From: DASXUC01 sp036004445
GTDB lineage: Bacteria > Sysuimicrobiota > Sysuimicrobiia > Sysuimicrobiales > Kaftiobacteriaceae
Assembly: GCA_036004445.1 (NCBI GenBank)
Contig: DASYRL010000098.1
Span: forward strand, 1-58,386
Reading direction: 5' to 3'
DNA length: 58,386 nucleotides
The first letter of the stretch is position 1. The number at the start of each line of letters is the position of its first letter. Below the pieces are notes generated by a model. The model worked only from the letters and a program-made list of their open reading frames with translations. It was not told where the DNA came from and ran no database searches. A program made the translations under genes and the position numbers. Of the stretch, positions 8,133 to 18,965 are shown one piece after another.

Positions 8133-9887
8133 ATGAAGCGCTCGATCCGCTGGCGGATCACGTCATCGTACCTGCTGTTGGTCCTCGTGGTGCTGCTGAT
8201 CTTCACGGCCTACGTGGGCAACGCGCTGGCCCGCCAGTACCAGCGGACCTACGAGTACGTGGTGGGAATCCAGGCCAAGCTCATCTCACTGATGATGCAC
8301 GAGTACGCCGGCCGTCACGACCTGACCACCATGCAGACCATGGCCCAGGAGTTCAAGTGGCGCAAAGACGCCGTGATCACGGTGATGGACGCCTCCGGGC
8401 GCACGCCGTCCGGCCAGGCCGATCCCACGGTCCCCGAGATCCGGTCGGCCCTGGCCGGCACGGAAGCCCAGCAGGTCCGGTACGATCAGGCCTTCAGCGA
8501 AACCCGGGTCTTCGCCGCCGCTCCGATCTTTGACGGCCAGCAGCGCGTGGTCGGCGCGGTGCAGGTGTCGGTCCCGGCGGCCTGGGTCTTCCGGCAGCTG
8601 CGCGGGATGCTGCCCGCGCTGGGCATCGCGATGGCGCTGGGACTGGCCGCCGCGTGGTTCGTGGGCGGCCGCCTCTCACGACGGATCACGCGCCCGCTGG
8701 ATGAGTTCACGCAGGTGGCCGAACGCATCTCCGCCGGGGATTTTGCCGGTCGCGCGAGCTCGGACGACACGGTGGAGCTTGCCCGCCTGGGCCAGACGTT
8801 CAACACCATGGCCGAAGCGCTCCAGCAGACGATCGCCGAGATCTCCGAAGAACGCACCAAGATTCAGGCGATCATCGCGGGAATGTCCGACGCGCTGGTG
8901 GCCACCGACCGCCACGGCCGGATCGTGCTGCTGAACCGGTCCGCCGAGGACCTCCTCGGCGTCCGCAGAGACGAGGTGCAGGGCCGGGCCGTGCAGGAGG
9001 TCGTCGGGGAGGGCCGGCTCATCGCCATGCTCGAAGACGCCACGAAGCACGGCCGCGTCGGCGCCGACGAGCTGCCGCCCGGATCGCTGGGAGATCGCGT
9101 GGTGGAGGCGCACTGCGCGCCCATCCAGGGGGAGTACGGAGAGCCCGCCGGGGCCGTGGCCGTCCTGCGCGACGTCACCGAGCTCCGCCAGTCCGAACGC
9201 TTGCGACGGGAACTCACCGCCAACGTCAGCCACGAGCTGCGCACCCCGCTGACGTCGATCAAAGGGTTTGCGGAGACGCTGCTGGGCGGCGCGATGGCCG
9301 ATGAAGACACCTGCCGGCGCTTCCTGGCGATCATCGACGGCGAAGCCGACCGGCTGGTCAAGCTGGTCGACGATCTGATGGACCTCTCCCGGCTGGAGAG
9401 CAGACGGATCGCTCTGGAACTCACCCAGGTCGACGTCGGCGGGCTGGTCGCTCACACCGTGGACAAGCTCCGCCCGATCGCCGAGGGCGCCGCCCTGGAG
9501 CTCCACGAGACGGCGCCGCGCGGCATCATCGTCAGCGCTGACTCCGACCGGCTGGAACAGGTCATCACGAATCTGATCGATAACGCGCTGAAATACACTC
9601 CCTCCGGCGGCCGCATCAGCGTGGCGGTGACCTCGCGAAACGGCGAAGTGGAAGTGGCCGTGGCGGATACCGGGCGCGGCATTCCGGCCGATGATCTGCC
9701 GCACGTGTTCGAGCGGTTCTACCGGGCCGACCGCTCGCGCACCCGCGGGTCAGGTGGAACGGGACTGGGACTGGCGATCGCCAAGCACATCGTCGAGGCG
9801 CACGGCGGGCACATCAGCGTGCGCAGCCGGCTCGACGAGGGCACGACGTTCGTGGTGATCCTGCCGAAGAACGGCTGGAAAACCTAA
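8133..9887 (+). CDS. PAS-containing sensor histidine kinase, PhoR-like
   Basis: 584 aa. Order: membrane helix 1 (12-28), extracytoplasmic sensor region (30-158), membrane helix 2 (160-178), HAMP (180-232), PAS (245-350), HisKA with phosphoacceptor His367 in N-V-S-H-E-L-R-T-P-L, then HATPase_c (465-580) with N-box N-L-I-D-N-A-L-K-Y-T-P, D-T-G-R-G-I and G-T-G-L-G-L-A-I. Autophosphorylates and passes phosphate to the regulator encoded upstream. The ATG at 8133 directly abuts the repeat element, and no ribosome binding site is apparent. Confidence 0.92.
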   Translation: MKRSIRWRITSSYLLLVLVVLLIFTAYVGNALARQYQRTYEYVVGIQAKLISLMMHEYAGRHDLTTMQTMAQEFKWRKDAVITVMDASGRTPSGQADPTVPEIRSALAGTEAQQVRYDQAFSETRVFAAAPIFDGQQRVVGAVQVSVPAAWVFRQLRGMLPALGIAMALGLAAAWFVGGRLSRRITRPLDEFTQVAERISAGDFAGRASSDDTVELARLGQTFNTMAEALQQTIAEISEERTKIQAIIAGMSDALVATDRHGRIVLLNRSAEDLLGVRRDEVQGRAVQEVVGEGRLIAMLEDATKHGRVGADELPPGSLGDRVVEAHCAPIQGEYGEPAGAVAVLRDVTELRQSERLRRELTANVSHELRTPLTSIKGFAETLLGGAMADEDTCRRFLAIIDGEADRLVKLVDDLMDLSRLESRRIALELTQVDVGGLVAHTVDKLRPIAEGAALELHETAPRGIIVSADSDRLEQVITNLIDNALKYTPSGGRISVAVTSRNGEVEVAVADTGRGIPADDLPHVFERFYRADRSRTRGSGGTGLGLAIAKHIVEAHGGHISVRSRLDEGTTFVVILPKNGWKT

Positions 9888-9889
9888 CT

Positions 9890-9985
9890 GACGGGACCAC
9901 GGGATCGCGGGAACACGGGAACCCGAAGGCATCTCTGGGGCTGATTGCGACCGTTCCCGCGTTCCCCCGTTCCCGCGTTCCCGAG
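9890..9985. repeat. inverted tandem-repeat hairpin (8-nt units), locus H4, between convergent genes
   Basis: Left arm 9890-9924 carries four CGGGA-headed 8-nt units; right arm 9951-9985 has four GTTCCC units and is identical over 34 nt to 1482-1515. It lies between the converging ends of the histidine kinase (9887) and livF (9990), so it could serve as a bidirectional terminator. No U-tract follows on either strand. Confidence 0.8.
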
Positions 9986-9989
9986 AAAG

Positions 9990-10700
<711 letters not shown>

Positions 10701-10715
10701 CTCGTCGCTCGCCTG

Positions 10716-10749
10716 GTCGCGTTATCGCGTTATCGCTCTTATCGCGTCA
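10716..10749. repeat. single-arm tandem repeat (CGTTATCG units)
   Basis: The livG-livF gap holds GTCGCGTTATCG-type units of 8-9 nt repeated about four times, reaching into the livG stop codon at 10747-10749. The same ATCGC unit recurs in both arms of the hairpin at 26601-26681. No complementary arm is visible here. Confidence 0.6.
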
Positions 10750-11526
10750 TCCCGCAGTCGCGGTTTTCCGCGTCCCCAGATAGGCCTCGATGACGCGCGC
10801 GTCCCGCTGGATCTGCTCGGGCGGCCCTTCGGCGATCTTCTCCCCATAGTCCAGCACCGTGACGCGCTCGGATACCCCCATGACCACGCGCATGTTGTGC
10901 TCGATGAGCAGGATGGTCAGACTCAGATCCTTGCGCAGCGTGCGCAGGAAGCGCATCAGCGTCTGCGCTTCGGTGGGACTCATGCCGGCGGTGGGCTCGT
11001 CGAGCAGCAGCAGCCGCGGCTGTGAGGCCAGCGCCCGGCCGATCTCCAGCCGCCGCTGATCGCCGTAGGCCAGGTTCTTGCTGAGCTCGTCGCCCTTGCC
11101 CTGCAGCCCGATCAGGCGCAGCAGTTCCTGGGCCCGCTTCAGCGCCTCGCGCTCGACCGTGTGGAACCGCGGGGTCCGCCACAGCACGTCGAGCGCGGTG
11201 AGCTGGAGCCGGGAGTGCATGCCCACCAGGATGTTCTCGAGAACCGTCATGTTGCTGAACAGCCGGATGTTTTGAAACGTGCGGCACATGCCCAGTTTGG
11301 TGATCTGGTCGGGCCGCAGACCGATCAGCTCGTGGCCTTCAAACCGCGCGGTGCCCTCTTCCGATTTGTAGACGCCGGTGAACACGTTGAACAGCGTGGT
11401 CTTGCCCGCACCGTTGGGGCCGATGATCGACGCAATCATGCCCTCCTCGAGGTCGAAGTCGACCTGATTCACGGCGACCAGCCCGCCGAAGCGCTTGGTC
11501 ACGCCCCGCGACTCGAAGATCCCCAC
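10747..11526 (-). CDS. livG: branched-chain amino acid ABC transporter ATPase LivG
   Basis: 259 aa. K-R-F-G-G-L-V-A-V near residue 11, Walker A G-P-N-G-A-G-K-T-T (37-45), N-I-R-L-F-S-N-M-T-V-L-E-N-I-L-V-G-M-H (LivG-specific), L-A-Y-G-D-Q-R-R-L-E-I-G-R-A-L-A in place of the usual signature, and D-E-P-T-A-G-M-S-P-T-E. The start is a GTG at 11526 placed directly after the livM TAG, so it is probably translated by coupling. Confidence 0.95.
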   Translation of the reverse strand: MGIFESRGVTKRFGGLVAVNQVDFDLEEGMIASIIGPNGAGKTTLFNVFTGVYKSEEGTARFEGHELIGLRPDQITKLGMCRTFQNIRLFSNMTVLENILVGMHSRLQLTALDVLWRTPRFHTVEREALKRAQELLRLIGLQGKGDELSKNLAYGDQRRLEIGRALASQPRLLLLDEPTAGMSPTEAQTLMRFLRTLRKDLSLTILLIEHNMRVVMGVSERVTVLDYGEKIAEGPPEQIQRDARVIEAYLGTRKTATAG

Positions 11527-12882
11527 CTACTCGTCCCCCGGCTCGACGGTATCCACGACTTCCTCGGCAAACTCCTCTTTCTCGAGCGCGACTTCGTCGA
11601 ACTCCATCTTGCGCCGGCGCGACGGGATGATCCCCTGCGGGCGGAAGATCATCATCAGCACCAGGATCATCCCGAAGACCATGCGTTCGTACTTGGCCGG
11701 CTCCAACTGCGGTGGCAGGTTGGCCAGGTTGAACCCCAGGATCGTCACCCCGTCGCTCTTCCACTCGTTGAGGGTGAGGGAAATCTGCTTGAGGATCTGC
11801 AGGTTCAGGATGGTCACCGACGTCGCGCCGAGAATCGCGCCGGGAATGCTGCCCATCCCGCCGAGGATGATCATCGCCAGGACCCCGATGGATTCCAGAA
11901 ACGTGAACGACTCCGGGTTGATGAAGAACTGCTTCGCCGAGAACAGCACGCCCATCGCGCCGGCGAACGAGGCACCGGCGGCAAAGGCGAGCAGTTTCAT
12001 CCGGACAAGCGGAATGCCCATGGCGATGGCCGCGGGCTCGTCCTCGCGGATCGCCTCCCAGGCACGGCCGATATGCGAGTTCTTGAAGCGGTTGGTCACC
12101 ATAATGACGATCCCGACGATGACCAGCACGATGAAGTAGAAGTACACCGGGTAGATCTGGGCACGGGTCGCCTCAATCCCCAGGAGATTGAGCACCGACT
12201 GGATGGGGGCGATCGGTGGCCGTGCGATCGGCGTGATACCGATCGGCCCGTTGGTGAGGTTGAAGGGGTGGTCGAGGTTGTTGGCCAGGACGCGGATCAT
12301 CTCGCCGAACCCCAGGGTGACGATCGCTAGATAGTCGCCGCGCAGCCGCAGCACCGGCAGCCCCAGCAGGACTCCGGTAATGGCCGCCACCGCCACGGCC
12401 ACGAGGATGAAGACAAAGAACCACGGCGTCCCGTCAGGGGATCCCCCGCCCAGCGGGAGGATGGTGCTCAACTGCGGCCAGGTCTTCAGCAGCTGCGGGG
12501 ACGCAAAGATCGCCCACGAGTACGCCCCGACCGCGTAGAAGGCCACGTATCCGAGGTCCAGCAGCCCGGCCAATCCGACCACGATGTTCAGCCCCAGCGC
12601 CAGCGCCACGAAGATCCCGACCTGCGTCGCCACCTCGAGATAGAAGCCGTTGCGGGTCCCCAGAAACGGCATCAGCACGGCCAGCGTCACACCGGCTCCG
12701 AGCACGCGGAACCAGGCCGGCAGGGGGAGGTAGTAGAGCAGCAGCACGGAGGCGAGAAACAGGAGGAAGTAGGGCAGCGAGCGCGGCGTGGTGGCGACCA
12801 GGATGCTCGTCAGGATGATGTAGGCGGCCAACACTCCCACCGCCACCGTGGGGCGCCGCACCAGCGCGCTAAAGTTTCTCAC
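11527..12882 (-). CDS. livM: branched-chain amino acid ABC transporter permease LivM
   Basis: 451 aa integral membrane permease with about ten helices. Contains G-L-N-I-V-V-G-L-A-G-L-L-D-L-G-Y-V-A-F-Y-A-V-G-A-Y and L-R-L-R-G-D-Y-L-A-I-V-T-L-G-F-G-E, conserved in LivM. Longer than most homologues: extra N-terminal helices (about 1-85) and an acidic tail (last 25 residues, many Glu/Asp). The GTG start at 12882 overlaps the end of livH by 14 nt. Confidence 0.94.
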   Translation of the reverse strand: MRNFSALVRRPTVAVGVLAAYIILTSILVATTPRSLPYFLLFLASVLLLYYLPLPAWFRVLGAGVTLAVLMPFLGTRNGFYLEVATQVGIFVALALGLNIVVGLAGLLDLGYVAFYAVGAYSWAIFASPQLLKTWPQLSTILPLGGGSPDGTPWFFVFILVAVAVAAITGVLLGLPVLRLRGDYLAIVTLGFGEMIRVLANNLDHPFNLTNGPIGITPIARPPIAPIQSVLNLLGIEATRAQIYPVYFYFIVLVIVGIVIMVTNRFKNSHIGRAWEAIREDEPAAIAMGIPLVRMKLLAFAAGASFAGAMGVLFSAKQFFINPESFTFLESIGVLAMIILGGMGSIPGAILGATSVTILNLQILKQISLTLNEWKSDGVTILGFNLANLPPQLEPAKYERMVFGMILVLMMIFRPQGIIPSRRRKMEFDEVALEKEEFAEEVVDTVEPGDE

Positions 12883-13840
12883 GGACCACCTCGCCCAGCA
12901 GCCCGCGCGGCCGGAAGATGAGGATGAGGATCAGCACGCTGAACGCGAAGATGTCCTTGTATTCCGCCCCGAAGGCGCCGCCGGTCAGCAGCGACATGTA
13001 CGAGGCGGCAAACGACTCCAGCAAACCAAGCACGACCCCGCCCAGCATCGCGCCGGGGATGTTCCCGATCCCGCCGAGGACCGCGGCGGTGAACGCCTTG
13101 ATGCCCGGGATGAACCCGGTGTACGGGTTGATCGTGCCGTACTGGACGCCGAAGAGCGCCCCGGCCGCGCCTCCCATCATTCCGCCGATGAGAAACGTCA
13201 GCGAGATCATGCGGTTGACGTTGATCCCCATCAGCCCGGCGGTCGCCTGGTCCTCGGCGACGGCGCGGATCGCCTTGCCCACCTTGGTCCGCCCGACGAA
13301 CAGGCTCAGCCCGACGAGCATGAGGATCGACACGACGACGAGGATGAGCGACTTCATGGAGATCTGCACGTCGCCGATGAGCGTCACCCGCAGGTCGAAG
13401 AAGTCGACGGTCGGATAGGTGAGAAAGAACGCGTTCCGCCACAGCGATTCGGTCAGGCGGATCGCGTCCTGCAGAAAGAACGAAACGCCGATCGCGGAAA
13501 TCAGCGGGACCAGGCGCGGGGCGCCGCGCAGCGGGCGGTACGCCACGCGTTCCACCGCAACGGCCAATCCGCCCGCGACCGCCATCCCGGCGGCCAGCAC
13601 GATGATGAGCAGCGGCAGCGCGGGGACCGCGCCCAACGCGCCGGTGGCCTGCATGATCAGGAGGACCTCTGCGCCCACGAACGCCCCCATCACAAAGATC
13701 TCACTGTGGGCGAAGTTGATCATCTCCAGGACCCCGTACACCATGGTGTAGCCGAGCGCGATCAGCGCGTAGACAAACCCCAGCGTGATCCCGTCGACGA
13801 GGACCTGGGGAAAGATCCGGATGAGAATGTCCCACTCCAT
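12869..13840 (-). CDS. livH: branched-chain amino acid ABC transporter permease LivH
   Basis: 323 aa, about eight membrane helices. The N-terminal G-I-T-L-G-F-V-Y-A-L-I-A-L-G-Y-T-M-V-Y-G segment followed by E-M-I-N-F-A-H-S-E-I-F-V-M-G-A-F is the LivH signature. The cytoplasmic A-V-A-E-D-Q-A-T-A-G-L-M-G-I loop contacts the ATPases. Between livK and livM in the canonical order. Confidence 0.95.
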   Translation of the reverse strand: MEWDILIRIFPQVLVDGITLGFVYALIALGYTMVYGVLEMINFAHSEIFVMGAFVGAEVLLIMQATGALGAVPALPLLIIVLAAGMAVAGGLAVAVERVAYRPLRGAPRLVPLISAIGVSFFLQDAIRLTESLWRNAFFLTYPTVDFFDLRVTLIGDVQISMKSLILVVVSILMLVGLSLFVGRTKVGKAIRAVAEDQATAGLMGINVNRMISLTFLIGGMMGGAAGALFGVQYGTINPYTGFIPGIKAFTAAVLGGIGNIPGAMLGGVVLGLLESFAASYMSLLTGGAFGAEYKDIFAFSVLILILIFRPRGLLGEVVREKL

Positions 13841-13861
13841 GGCCGGCTGCCTCTACGCAAA

Positions 13862-13888
13862 GGGAGGGGTCGCACCGCGACCCCTCCC
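13862..13888. terminator. livK-livH intergenic stem-loop
   Basis: A perfect 12-bp GC-rich stem, GGGAGGGGTCGC paired with GCGACCCCTCCC around a 3-nt ACC loop, sits in the 90-nt gap between livK and livH. No U-tract follows on the minus strand. Such hairpins after periplasmic binding protein genes usually protect or partially terminate the mRNA so that the binding protein is made in excess over the permease. Confidence 0.75.
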
Positions 13889-13930
13889 CCGCTCACCGAT
13901 CCCTGCGTTCACCCGCCGCGTGTCCGCGTC

Positions 13931-15130
13931 TTATTTCTTGGCGGCCGGTGGGTTGATCCTCAGCGTCTTGATGAGCTTGTTCTGCCCCCACTTCGCCGGG
14001 TCGGCGCTGACGACCTGGATGACGAAGTAGACGGCCGGCACCGGGTCGCCCTTCGCGTCGAAGGTGTAGGTAGCGGTGATGCCCTTGAAGCCCTTGATGT
14101 TCCGCACCGCCGTGACCACTTGTGACCGCGAGGGTTTCTTGCCGCCGTTCGCCTTGATCGCGTTCGCGATGGCCGTCAAACCGATCCAGCACGAGTCATA
14201 GGCCTGCGCGGCAAACGGCTCCGGGTCGCGCTTGTACTTGGCTTTGAAGTCCGTGACGAACTTCGCCGCCGTGGGGTAGAACGACGGCGGTCCGGCGACC
14301 GTCGTGTAGTACATCCCGACGATGGCCTGACCGGCAATCTTCGGCAGATCGGTGGAGTCCATGCCGTCGGGGCCCATGAAGATGGCCTTGATCCCCTTGG
14401 CGCGGGCCTGCTTGAAGAACACGCCCGCCTGGTCGTAGATCCCGCCGAAGTAGATCAGGCCCGGGTTGCGGGCGGCGATGGGGGTGAGGATCGGGTCGAA
14501 GTTCGCCTTCTCCTCCGTCCCCTCGAAGCCCTGGACCTGGATGCCGTTCTTGGGCGCGTTGGCGCGGAAGAATTCCGCTACGCCCTGGCCGTACGCGGTC
14601 TTGTCGTGGATGATGTACACCGATTTGACCTTGAGGTCCTTCCCGGCGAACTCGGCGCCCACGGCGCCCTGAACGTCGTCGCGGCCCACCACGCGGGTGA
14701 CCACCCGGTAGCCGCGGTCGGTGACCAGCGGGTTGGTGTTGGCCGGGGAGATCATGGCCAGATTGTTGTCGTTGTACACCTCAGACGACGGAATCGCCAC
14801 GCCCGAGTTCAGGTGGCCGACCACCAGCAGAATGTCAGGGTCGGTCACGAGGTTCTTGGCATTGGCCACGCCGACGTCGGGTTTCGCCTGGTCGTCAAAC
14901 GGCACCAACTGAATCCTGAAGCCGGCAACGACCTTCGCCTGCTGATCGACGCACAGCTGCGCTCCGTCCTTGATCCCTGTCCCCAGGGTCGACTGCCCCC
15001 CGGACAGCGGGCTCTGCGTCGCGATCTTGATGACGTTCTGCTGCGCGCTGACCGGTACGTTGGCCGGCACCAGCAGCGCGGCGACGAGCGCCAGGACCGC
15101 GAGTGTAACCGGAATTCTGGATCGCTTCAT
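13931..15130 (-). CDS. livK: branched-chain amino acid ABC transporter substrate-binding protein
   Basis: 399 aa type-I periplasmic binding protein. Signal peptide M-K-R-S-R...V-S-A with likely cleavage after Ala29; the mature part starts Q-Q-N-V-I-K-I-A-T-Q-S-P-L-S-G-G, the family opening. Start chosen at ATG 15130, behind GGAGGGAGAGC; an upstream ATG at 15160 has no such site. Captures leucine/isoleucine/valine or related ligands outside the membrane; exact ligand unknown. First gene of the liv operon, followed by a strong stem-loop. The 223-nt stretch upstream (15131-15353) holds no gene; I see no clear promoter there. Confidence 0.92.
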   Translation of the reverse strand: MKRSRIPVTLAVLALVAALLVPANVPVSAQQNVIKIATQSPLSGGQSTLGTGIKDGAQLCVDQQAKVVAGFRIQLVPFDDQAKPDVGVANAKNLVTDPDILLVVGHLNSGVAIPSSEVYNDNNLAMISPANTNPLVTDRGYRVVTRVVGRDDVQGAVGAEFAGKDLKVKSVYIIHDKTAYGQGVAEFFRANAPKNGIQVQGFEGTEEKANFDPILTPIAARNPGLIYFGGIYDQAGVFFKQARAKGIKAIFMGPDGMDSTDLPKIAGQAIVGMYYTTVAGPPSFYPTAAKFVTDFKAKYKRDPEPFAAQAYDSCWIGLTAIANAIKANGGKKPSRSQVVTAVRNIKGFKGITATYTFDAKGDPVPAVYFVIQVVSADPAKWGQNKLIKTLRINPPAAKK

Positions 15131-15353
15131 CCTGTGCTCTCCCTCCTTCAATGAATTCACACGACTCGTGACTCGGACCGTTCATCGCTCCCGTGCCTGC
15201 CCGCCCCTCACCCCCTTCTTCGACCCGCGCCCTGGCCCGGGCCGGTGTCCTCCACACGGATGCAGAAAAATACCGTGACCCTTCGTGAGTGTGCGTATAC
15301 GTTCGCCGCGCCTTCTACCCCTCCTCCCTCAGTGGTGCCGCAGCCCGGCGAGC

Positions 15354-15662
15354 CTACCGGCTCAGCTGGCGCACCTGGCTGGACACGTCGCCGATGGCCT
15401 CGACGACCTCCTGCATCGAGTCGCGGACCCCTTCCAGCACCGCCGGGCTGACGTTGCCGGCGACCATGTCGTCGAGGATCTCCACCACCCCCGCGCAGCG
15501 CTTTTCCATGTCCTCCAGCGTCTCGAGCACGTCCGCGACGAGGGCGGACCGATCGGGAGGCGGCGGTGCGGGCCGCAGCGTCCACCCCGCGATCGCCCCG
15601 ACCACCAAAGCGGCCGCGGCGACCGCGGCGATTGTCAGTCCCTGGACGGCCCCCGGTCGCAT
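15354..15662 (-). CDS. small membrane-anchored protein, unknown
   Basis: 102 aa. One N-terminal membrane helix (about 9-27), a Pro-rich linker (A-P-P-P-P), then an acidic helical region (38-98) with heptad-like hydrophobics (V-L-E-T-L-E-D-M-E) consistent with a coiled coil on the outer face. Start ATG 15662 lies 8 nt after GGGAGG. No family recognised. It stands between proline dehydrogenase and the liv transporter in the same direction. Confidence 0.6.
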   Translation of the reverse strand: MRPGAVQGLTIAAVAAAALVVGAIAGWTLRPAPPPPDRSALVADVLETLEDMEKRCAGVVEILDDMVAGNVSPAVLEGVRDSMQEVVEAIGDVSSQVRQLSR

Positions 15663-15700
15663 GCGCTCAGCCTCCCGCTCCTGCGACGTACGACACTCGC

Positions 15701-16627
<927 letters not shown>

Positions 16628-16733
16628 CTGCGTCTTCCCAGTCTCCTCCGTCTCCCCAGTCTTCCCAGTCTCAGGACCCGTACTGATGTGGCCTGGGAAG
16701 ACGGTGAAGACTGGGAGGACTGGGAAGACGGTT
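16628..16733. repeat. inverted tandem-repeat hairpin (9-nt units), locus H6
   Basis: Left arm 16631-16673 is five 9-nt units of the GTCTTCCCA type; right arm 16692-16731 is four units of the AAGACTGGG type; loop about 18 nt. It fills the gdh-proline dehydrogenase gap, ending at the proline dehydrogenase TTG and 5 nt from the gdh stop. The minus-strand end AAGACGCAGTT is shared with the elements at 48604-48614 and 51330-51340. Confidence 0.85.
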
Positions 16734-16736
16734 CCC

Positions 16737-18005
<1,269 letters not shown>

Positions 18006-18029
18006 CTCACAACCTCCTGAGGTCTGCAG

Positions 18030-18965
18030 TCAGCGTACGAGCGACGAAATCGGAACGAGTTCGACGCCTTGTTTCTCAAATTCGTCGAGCATCGACAGCA
18101 GCACCCGCGCCGTCTGCCGGTGGGCGTGGCCGATCGCGATGGCCTCGCCGCGCTGCCGGGCCAGGGCGATCAGCCGGCGCAGCTGGACGCGGATGGCGGC
18201 GGGCTCATCCTCGTTGTCCAGGAACACCGCGCGGGCGGCCGTCGGGACGTCCATCTCCGCGGCCAGGCGGCCGGCGATCGAGCGGGATGAGGTCACGCTG
18301 TCGATGAAGATCAGGTGCCGCTCGCGCAGAACGGCAAGCACCGCGCGCATGATCCGTTCATCCGCCGTCCCTTTACTGCCCATGTGATTATTAACCCCGA
18401 CCGCGCCGGGGACGCTCAGCAGATCTTCGCGGATGACCGCCGCGATCTCTTCGTCGCTCATCCCGCCGGTGATCCCGCCCGGACCGAGATCCTTGGAGGC
18501 ATCGTCCGGTTCCAGGGGCAGGTGGAGGAAAACCTCCAGGCCCGCCGCCCGAGCCCGGCCCGCGACCTCTCTGGAGTACCGCAGCCCCGGCAGCACCGAT
18601 ACGACCACCGGCCGGCCCAGCGCAATGATCGCGTCCAGATCCGCCAGGCTCCCGCCCGCATCGTCAAAGATAATCGCCACCCTCGCACGGATCTCCTGTC
18701 CGGACGGAACGCGGGCAGCACGTGGCTTCTGGCGCTCGCCTGGTGGCTTCACCGCAGGGGTGGGAGCGGGGGCGGGCGGTGGTGATGGCGCGGGCACCGG
18801 GACGGGCGGAGATCCCACCGGCGGCGCGGGTGCCGGGGCGGCCTGCTGCGCCGGCCGGCATCCGGGAATCAGCGCGCCGAGGGCGACACCGGCGGCCACC
18901 ACCACTACGCCGAGCAGCAGCAGGGAGATCTTGGTACCTCGGGGCCGACGGCGCGACTTGGGCAT
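18030..18965 (-). CDS. divergent polysaccharide deacetylase (YibQ/DUF610)
   Basis: 311 aa. N-terminal membrane helix (13-33) ending L-I-P-G-C, a possible lipobox with Cys36; a long Pro/Ala linker (about 40-85); then the deacetylase-like barrel (92-311) with I-I-F-D-D-A-G, P-L-E-P (H-L-P-L-E-P), V-N-N-H-M-G-S and I-G-H-A-H. YibQ proteins are commonly linked to ftsEX-envC-ctpA, exactly the neighbourhood here, and are thought to act on the cell wall. Substrate is not established. ATG overlaps the ctpA stop (TGATG). Confidence 0.85.
   Translation of the reverse strand: MPKSRRRPRGTKISLLLLGVVVVAAGVALGALIPGCRPAQQAAPAPAPPVGSPPVPVPAPSPPPAPAPTPAVKPPGERQKPRAARVPSGQEIRARVAIIFDDAGGSLADLDAIIALGRPVVVSVLPGLRYSREVAGRARAAGLEVFLHLPLEPDDASKDLGPGGITGGMSDEEIAAVIREDLLSVPGAVGVNNHMGSKGTADERIMRAVLAVLRERHLIFIDSVTSSRSIAGRLAAEMDVPTAARAVFLDNEDEPAAIRVQLRRLIALARQRGEAIAIGHAHRQTARVLLSMLDEFEKQGVELVPISSLVR

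Noticed and set aside
9888..9989. Classic intrinsic terminator between the kinase and livF
   Set aside because: Hairpin is present but there is no U-run on either strand, so it is listed as a repeat element with possible terminator activity.
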